A stretch of 11,438 nt of DNA from NCBI GenBank assembly GCA_030640215.1, contig DAOWJU010000211.1, positions 1-11,438 of the forward strand. Reading direction: 5' to 3'. The stretch is from Desulfuromonadales bacterium (GTDB lineage: Bacteria > Desulfobacterota > Desulfuromonadia > Desulfuromonadales > BM103). Within the stretch, counting starts at the first letter, position 1. The number at the start of each line of letters is the position of its first letter. Shown piece by piece: positions 7,166-11,438 of this stretch. The translations under genes were made by a program, and so were the position numbers. The notes under the pieces were generated by a model, which worked only from the letters and a program-made list of their open reading frames with translations, was not told the origin of the DNA and ran no database searches.

Positions 7166-7918
7166 CTATGGGATAAGCAACCGCAGGGCAAAGATCAACA
7201 CGGTTACAATGACAAAACGCTTGATCCATTCGTGACCCTTTTTCACGGCAAGATGAGAAGCGAACCAGCCACCCACGGAATTACCGACCGCCAACGCCAG
7301 CCCCAGGACATAGTCCACCTGACCATGCATGATAAAAACCCCCAGAGCGACCACGGTGAAGGCAAAGATAACCAACACCTTGACAGCGTTGGTACGCACC
7401 AGGTCAAGACCGTGCACCAGTAAGCCGGTGATAATCAGAAAACCGACCCCGGCCTGAACAAAACCACCGTAAATACCGATACCAAAAAAGCTGACGATCA
7501 GCACGGCAAGCCGTAGCGGCGTCATCGGCTTTTCGGATTGCTGCATACGCTTCATCGGGTCGACGATCATGAAGATCAAAACGATGACCATGACCAGGGC
7601 GAGCAAGCGGCGAAAGAGCATTTCATCAACAGTGATCGCCAGATTTGCACCGATATAGCTGCCGACCAGAGCAGGCGGCGTACAGAGCAGAGCCATCCGA
7701 ATGGGGAACACCCCCTGACGCTTGAAACCGGTGATGGCAAAAATGTTCTGACAGAAAATCGCAATACGATTGGTGCCGTTGGCAGTTGCCGCCGGCAAAC
7801 CGAAGAAGAGCAGTAAAGGCAGCGTCAGCAGGGAACCGCCGCCAGCCAGAACGTTGAGGAAGCCGGCGACCACACCAACCAGAACCAACACCGGGATTTG
7901 CCAGACGTAGGGATCCAT
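7166..7918 (-). CDS. TSUP-family (TauE/SafE) membrane transporter
   Basis: The 4-toluene sulfonate uptake permease family (TauE/SafE, DUF81) contains integral membrane proteins proposed to move sulfonates, sulfite, sulfoacetate or other small organic anions; the substrate here cannot be read from sequence. The 250-residue product has the usual duplicated layout. Repeat one holds AGFLNVLAGGGSLLTLPLLL (18-37) followed by LPAATANGTNR (41-51). Repeat two holds FFGIGIYGGFVQAGVGFLII (144-163) followed by VRTNAVKVLVIF (174-185). Around eight hydrophobic helices cover most of the chain, with a polar cytoplasmic link at about 119-134. The ATG at 7918-7916 overlaps the tcdA TGA by 1 nt (TGATG) with AAGG 7 nt ahead. 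A GTG one codon earlier (7921) is possible but sits only 4 nt from the AAGG. Co-expression with tcdA is likely from the overlap. Confidence 0.93.
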   Translation of the reverse strand: MDPYVWQIPVLVLVGVVAGFLNVLAGGGSLLTLPLLLFFGLPAATANGTNRIAIFCQNIFAITGFKRQGVFPIRMALLCTPPALVGSYIGANLAITVDEMLFRRLLALVMVIVLIFMIVDPMKRMQQSEKPMTPLRLAVLIVSFFGIGIYGGFVQAGVGFLIITGLLVHGLDLVRTNAVKVLVIFAFTVVALGVFIMHGQVDYVLGLALAVGNSVGGWFASHLAVKKGHEWIKRFVIVTVLIFALRLLIP

Positions 7919-8670
7919 CACGACACCTTCTCTGCCAACAGATCACGAATAACCTCTCCGGCCATAGTCAGCCCAAAGAGAGGCGGGATGACCGAAGAGC
8001 TGCCGAGGGGCGCACGCTGGGCCTGATAATGTTCAGCCTCTGCTGCGGAATCTTCGCGACGACCGTCGGATAGTGGCCGGAACTCCTCCGTCGAATAAAC
8101 CGTTTTAACCCCACGGCTGATACCGCGTTTCCGCAACTCCCGGCGCAGGACTCTCGCCAGGCGGCACTTGTTCGTATCAGCCAGGTCAGCGATGAGGATA
8201 CGCGTCGGATCAAGCTTATTGGCAGCCCCCATGGAGGAGATAATCGGCAGCTGTTTGGCTACGCACGTCTCAATCAGATGAATTTTGGCCGTAATGTGAT
8301 CAATGCAGTCGAGGACATAATCGTAGCCGCGCTGCAAGAGTTCTGCAGAATTCTCCTGACTGTAGAAGGCTTGTAACGGTTCTACCTGAACCTCAGGATT
8401 GATCATCCGGCAGCGTTCTGCCATCACCAGAGCTTTGGGCTGGCCGATCGTGCCGTCATGGGCATGCAGCTGACGGTTGCAGTTGGTGATATCAACTTGG
8501 TCGAAGTCGATCAGCGTCAGGCGACCGATGCCGCCACGCACCAGGGCTTCGACGGCATAGCTGCCGACGCCACCTAAGCCAAAAACCGCTATAGAGGTCT
8601 GTTTCAAGCGCGCTACGCCCGCCTCACCAACCAGGAGGTTGAGCCGATCAAAACGATCAGGGTTGTTCAC
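7918..8670 (-). CDS. tcdA: tRNA threonylcarbamoyladenosine dehydratase (TcdA/CsdL, E1-like)
   Basis: TcdA is a cytoplasmic E1-like (ThiF/MoeB superfamily) enzyme. It uses ATP to cyclise N6-threonylcarbamoyladenosine at tRNA position 37 to ct6A, strengthening decoding of ANN codons. The 250-residue product shows the nucleotide-binding glycine loop FGLGGVGSYAVEAL (30-43), LIDFDQVDITNCNRQLHA (53-70), YVLDCIDHITAKIHLI (118-133) and the TcdA-specific SSMGAANKLDPTRI (145-158). The E1 zinc cysteine pairs of MoeB/ThiF are absent, as in TcdA. The GTG start at 8670-8668 is supported by AAGGAG at 8676-8681 with a 5-nt spacer. It lies 22 nt after the tatD-family stop and overlaps the TSUP gene by 1 nt. 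The helper genes csdA/csdE are not nearby. Other E1-like activators are possible but the sequence favours TcdA. Confidence 0.94.
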   Translation of the reverse strand: MNNPDRFDRLNLLVGEAGVARLKQTSIAVFGLGGVGSYAVEALVRGGIGRLTLIDFDQVDITNCNRQLHAHDGTIGQPKALVMAERCRMINPEVQVEPLQAFYSQENSAELLQRGYDYVLDCIDHITAKIHLIETCVAKQLPIISSMGAANKLDPTRILIADLADTNKCRLARVLRRELRKRGISRGVKTVYSTEEFRPLSDGRREDSAAEAEHYQAQRAPLGSSSVIPPLFGLTMAGEVIRDLLAEKVS

Positions 8671-8675
8671 GGTTA

Positions 8676-8681
8676 CTCCTT
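8676..8681 (-). promoter_or_regulatory. Ribosome binding site deciding the GTG start of tcdA
   Basis: AAGGAG on the minus strand, 5 nt before the GTG at 8670, fills most of the 22-nt gap after the TatD-family gene. It fixes the GTG as the start. Confidence 0.7.
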
Positions 8682-8692
8682 CTCACTCAAGG

Positions 8693-9490
8693 TTACTTCC
8701 TTATAAAAGGGCTGACAGAAGCCACCTGTGGCGGCAATTTCAGGAGACGACAGGCGTTGGCGGTGGTAATTCGCGCCGTTTCTTCCAGGCTCCAACCCCG
8801 CAGGGCGGCAACTTGCTCGGCCACCAGCCCGAGATAAGCCGGCCGGTTCGGTTGACCGCGATAAGGTGCAGGCGTCATATCAGGAGCATCGGTCTCAAGC
8901 ACCAACACTTCAGCAGGAACTTCGCGTACGACTTCCGGCAATCGCTTAGCGGTCGGGAAAGTCACCACCCCACCAATGCCGAGCAGAAAGCCCTGGTCGA
9001 TAACTTTACGGGCCGTTTCCAGGCTCCCGGAAAAGGCATGAAATATCCCGCCAACTCGACCAGCTTCTTCCTGCTGTAAAATTTCCAGAACACGGGTACT
9101 GCTTCGCCGGGCATGGATCAGCAGCGGTTTATCCATCTCCCGCGCCAGGCGTATCATCTGGATGAAAGTCTCTTCTTGTTTTTGCCAGGTGCTTTCGACC
9201 TGGCGGTCGAGACCTACTTCGCCAAGTGCAACAACCTTGGGGTGTTCCAGAAGCTGACGTAGGGTCTCAAGGTGCAATTTCTGGTAACCACCAGCTGCCT
9301 GCGGATGAATTCCTGGCGCAGCATAAACGCCAGCATGCCTTTCGGCGATCACCAGCAACTCTGTCCAGCGATCAGGTGAAACCCCCGGCACAACCCAGGC
9401 TGCAACTCCAGCTTTTCTGGCATCCTCAAGCTGGGGTTCAACTCGGTTCAGAAGATTCAGGTGGATGTGAGTGTCAATATATCCTGTCAC
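8693..9490 (-). CDS. TatD-family metal-dependent hydrolase (DNase)
   Basis: TatD proteins are cytoplasmic TIM-barrel amidohydrolase-fold enzymes with two divalent metals. Characterised members are 3'-5' DNases/exonucleases, and some act on D-aminoacyl-tRNA. The 265-residue product has every family block: DTHIHL (6-11, ligands His8 and His10), GIHP (60-63), ALGEVGLDR (88-96, ligand Glu91), PLLIHARRS (122-130, His126), FHAFSGS (150-156, His151), GIGGVVTF (171-178) and LETDAPDMTPAPYRGQPNRP (198-217, Asp201). The start is GTG at 9490, five codons before the metal motif, with no in-frame alternative upstream and no clear Shine-Dalgarno, so initiation may be weak. It heads the collinear minus-strand run and is divergent from the chemotaxis receptor across a 139-bp gap. 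Whether it is TatD, YcfH or YjjV-like is not resolvable here. Confidence 0.94.
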   Translation of the reverse strand: MTGYIDTHIHLNLLNRVEPQLEDARKAGVAAWVVPGVSPDRWTELLVIAERHAGVYAAPGIHPQAAGGYQKLHLETLRQLLEHPKVVALGEVGLDRQVESTWQKQEETFIQMIRLAREMDKPLLIHARRSSTRVLEILQQEEAGRVGGIFHAFSGSLETARKVIDQGFLLGIGGVVTFPTAKRLPEVVREVPAEVLVLETDAPDMTPAPYRGQPNRPAYLGLVAEQVAALRGWSLEETARITTANACRLLKLPPQVASVSPFIRK

Positions 9491-9547
9491 AGTTCGTAAA
9501 TCGTACCATAACCTGCCCTGAGCGACTAGAAGGCAGTTGAATTTGCC

Positions 9548-9575
9548 TTGCCGCTTTTCGCCTGCCTGTGATAAT
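9548..9575 (+). promoter_or_regulatory. Candidate sigma-70 promoter of the chemotaxis receptor gene
   Basis: TTGCCG (9548-9553, 4 of 6 consensus) and GATAAT (9570-9575, 5 of 6) are separated by 16 nt, with an extended -10 TG at 9567-9568 (TGTGATAAT). Transcription would begin near 9582, leaving a leader of about 48 nt with the GGGAG ribosome binding site. An imperfect GGCA/TGCC inverted repeat (9532-9547) lies just upstream of the -35. No FliA-type TAAA-N15-GCCGATAA site is seen. The rest of the 9491-9629 gap shows no clear promoter for the TatD-family gene on the other strand. Confidence 0.5.
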
Positions 9576-9618
9576 CGTAAACAGCTTATATCATTTTCTT
9601 TTCTCAGGAAACCTTACC

Positions 9619-9623
9619 GGGAG
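9619..9623 (+). promoter_or_regulatory. Ribosome binding site of the chemotaxis receptor
   Basis: GGGAG with a 6-nt spacer to the ATG at 9630 selects this start over the longer open frame that begins with a TTG at 9537. The extra upstream residues would be polar and unlike the family. Confidence 0.7.
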
Positions 9624-9629
9624 CCTCCT

Positions 9630-11366
9630 ATGCAGACGCCTGCTCAAGGTAGCAGCACGTATCTACGCAAACTGTTTCTCTTTAACCACGGTGCTGGCCT
9701 GGCAATTGGAGCATGTTTTCCTTTTGTTGCCTACATGATGCTTGGTGACAGTGCCCTGACTCTGCCGTTCTTTCTGATCTGCCTGCTTGCAGGCTTTTTC
9801 CTCGGCGCAGCCTCCTACTTGTTTGTCAGGCAAACCCTGAAAAAGCAACTTCAGCAACAGCTCCAGGCCCTCTATGAACTTCTCGGTGAGGAAGGCAATG
9901 CTCAAACCGACCAGACCGTGGAAGGGCTTTTTTCGGCCGTTAACAACACGGTCGGCAAGGTTCGCAATCTGCTGACTAGTCTGCATCAGACAGTCGATGA
10001 ATTTGTCCCTCACTACCAGGCCCTGGCTGATGCCAGTCGCTACCTTTCAGCGCGGTCAGAAGATGGCATGCAAGCGGCACAAAAAGCTCGCGCGGATGTA
10101 GACGGCATGCACCAGAAGCAGCAGGCAGTGATCGGTCAGGTCGAAAACCTGAACAACTGCTCTCAGGATGAAGCCGCCATATCCAGAGAACTCTCTGCGT
10201 CTTTAGAGGAGATGGCCGGAGCCCTGGAACATTCCTCTCAGAAATTTCTCGAGACAACCCGCAATGTAGATGAAATGGTCAGCTCCATTCAGAATGCAAC
10301 CAGCCAGGCAGAAAAAATGTCTCATGTGACCGAAAGCACCGCGCGCGACCTGGATCAGATTGGCGAGGCTCTTGATCGTCTACGCGCCGGAGTTGCCAGC
10401 AATGCCGAGAGTTCCGCTGTCGTAAAACAGGATGCCGAGCAGGGTGTTAAAGTCGTGCAGTCTTTTACCTCGGAGATGGACCGCATCGACGAAGAAAGCC
10501 AAAAGGCAATTGTCGCTATGCAACGTCTGAATCGTCAGACCGTTGAAGCTGCCAAAATTATCGAAGTCATCAAGGATCTGGTCTCAGATACGGAACTGCT
10601 CGCCTTCAATGCTGCGATTATCGCCGCCAAGGCGGGTTCCGAGGGTCGTGGTTTTTCAGTGGTTGCAGAAGAAATCCGCGACCTGGCCGACCGGACCACA
10701 ACCAGTGCCGATGAAATTGAAACAATAATCAAATTAATCCGCAAGGATACCGATCAGGTCAACAGATCGGTTGAGTCAACCGGGCACTTTATCAGCCGGG
10801 GCAAAGAGCTGTCTTTATCGACGGCAGAGGCTTTGAATAAGATTGTTGATAGTTCCAGTGGGGCTGCAGAGGAGTCCCATATGCTGTCGCAAGAGACGGC
10901 TGAGCAGGGGTTGCGGGCGCGCAGCATGATCGATCAGGCTGGCAGCAGCCTGCGTTCGGTCAAGGCGATTGTGGAAACCATGGGACAGCAGAATACCGCG
11001 ATCAGCCGCATCGATGCAGGCGTTGACGAGATGAAGTCAGCAGCCGACCAGATTGCTCGCGGCTTTGATGAACAGGTGAGGGCGAACCGTGAGTTTGATC
11101 GTAGTCTGACGGCTCGTGAAGAACAGATCCAGGCGATTTTTGAAGCGACCCGTTTTCAAATGGAGACTGTTGAGAGAATCTTTACACACTTTGGTCACTC
11201 CGAGGGGCGCTTGCACGGCAACGCTGAAAAAGCTCATATCATCATCGACGAGATCAACGCATTGGAAGGTCTGGCCGAACAGCTTCACGAGCTGGCCTCC
11301 TGTTTTCAGGCTGAAGCGGCACCACCTGTGGCAGCAGAAGTTGTTGCGGAAGAAACGGAGAGATAA
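9630..11366 (+). CDS. Methyl-accepting chemotaxis protein without a periplasmic sensor domain
   Basis: Methyl-accepting chemotaxis proteins are membrane-anchored dimeric coiled-coil receptors that control the kinase CheA through CheW. The 578-residue product has two hydrophobic helices (about 21-38 and 44-66) joined by only about six residues, so there is no extracytoplasmic ligand domain. A long cytoplasmic coiled coil runs from about 67 to 560. The hairpin tip is at about 318-342: DTELLAFNAAII (320-331) then AAKAGSEGRGFSVVAEEIRD (332-351). Compared with E. coli Tsr, the positions of F373, N376, E385, R388 and E391 carry S, E, I, K and S. Possible methylation segments are SASLEEMAGA (189-198) and SGAAEESHML (410-419). 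No PAS domain or clear HAMP is recognised between the membrane and the signalling helix. The C-terminus (AEETER) lacks a CheR-binding NWETF-like pentapeptide. No che genes are adjacent. Signal and pathway class are unknown. Confidence 0.93.
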   Translation: MQTPAQGSSTYLRKLFLFNHGAGLAIGACFPFVAYMMLGDSALTLPFFLICLLAGFFLGAASYLFVRQTLKKQLQQQLQALYELLGEEGNAQTDQTVEGLFSAVNNTVGKVRNLLTSLHQTVDEFVPHYQALADASRYLSARSEDGMQAAQKARADVDGMHQKQQAVIGQVENLNNCSQDEAAISRELSASLEEMAGALEHSSQKFLETTRNVDEMVSSIQNATSQAEKMSHVTESTARDLDQIGEALDRLRAGVASNAESSAVVKQDAEQGVKVVQSFTSEMDRIDEESQKAIVAMQRLNRQTVEAAKIIEVIKDLVSDTELLAFNAAIIAAKAGSEGRGFSVVAEEIRDLADRTTTSADEIETIIKLIRKDTDQVNRSVESTGHFISRGKELSLSTAEALNKIVDSSSGAAEESHMLSQETAEQGLRARSMIDQAGSSLRSVKAIVETMGQQNTAISRIDAGVDEMKSAADQIARGFDEQVRANREFDRSLTAREEQIQAIFEATRFQMETVERIFTHFGHSEGRLHGNAEKAHIIIDEINALEGLAEQLHELASCFQAEAAPPVAAEVVAEETER

Positions 11367-11369
11367 AAC

Positions 11370-11438
11370 GTGGACGGGTTTTGGTTAAGTCATAAGTTTG
11401 ATGCTTGTAAATGCGCAGTAACTCGCCCAGACGTGGTG
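11370..11438 (+). CDS. Possible start of a further gene, cut by the window edge
   Basis: A frame beginning with GTG at 11370, 4 nt after the receptor stop, stays open for 23 codons to the window end (VDGFWLSHKFDACKCAVTRP and on). GGAG at 11357-11360 lies 9 nt ahead, inside the last codons of the receptor. Nothing in the peptide is recognisable, and 23 open codons can occur by chance. The remaining 72 bases show no terminator or convincing promoter. Confidence 0.2.
   Translation, partial: MDGFWLSHKFDACKCAVTRPDVV

Noticed and set aside
9537..9629. Longer N-terminus of the chemotaxis receptor from a TTG
   Set aside because: It would start inside the promoter region upstream of the predicted -10, while GGGAG before the ATG at 9630 is well placed.
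1..11438. Mobile element, CRISPR array, tRNA/rRNA, toxin-antitoxin or defence system
   Set aside because: No transposase or integrase motifs, spaced repeats, structured RNA gene or defence-family protein was recognised; every large frame belongs to a known core family.

Overview
The window is ordinary bacterial core genome of about 52-53% GC by eye. The gene set fits a Gram-negative, probably marine or sodium-using deltaproteobacterium of the Desulfuromonadales (Desulfuromonas/Pelobacter/Geobacter relatives). This placement is an inference from the combination of Na+-NQR genes, a GspE/PilB ATPase with MshEN-type repeats, an HDOD protein and a methyl-accepting chemotaxis protein with an AAIIAA-type tip. 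No sequence search was possible.

Layout. Nearly everything from 1 to 9490 lies on the minus strand in one collinear run. In order of transcription it reads: a TatD-family metal hydrolase (9490-8693); the tRNA ct6A37-forming enzyme TcdA (8670-7918); a TSUP (TauE/SafE) membrane transporter (7918-7166); a GspE/PilB-type secretion or pilus ATPase (7095-5164); an HDOD-domain protein starting 2 nt after it (5161-4307); a two-CBS-domain protein (4226-3789); and nqrA (3700-2363), nqrB (2363-1155), nqrC (1168-392) and the first 131 codons of nqrD (395 to the window edge). A chemotaxis receptor (9630-11366) is transcribed divergently on the plus strand, and its 139-bp upstream gap holds a good sigma-70-like promoter.

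How the genes work together. nqrABCD encode subunits of the sodium-pumping NADH:quinone oxidoreductase. Their 1-, 14- and 4-nt overlaps indicate translational coupling. NqrB and NqrC keep the DGxxGAT flavin-attachment threonines, and the two NqrD cysteines of the membrane Fe-S site are present. The ATPase-HDOD pair is probably a co-translated unit for a type IV pilus or type II secretion machine, or its regulation. TatD-TcdA-TSUP form a tight cluster (22-nt gap, then 1-nt overlap). Three genes in a limited stretch use non-ATG starts (TatD GTG, TcdA GTG, HDOD TTG), two of them with clear Shine-Dalgarno sequences.

I found no mobile element, CRISPR array, RNA gene, toxin-antitoxin pair or defence island. 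Points worth a second look are: the divergent signalling tip and absent periplasmic sensor of the chemotaxis receptor; the four tandem MshEN-like half-repeats of the ATPase; the nearly complete HD metal-ligand set in the HDOD protein; a strong inverted repeat inside nqrA; and a CBS protein directly upstream of nqrA.
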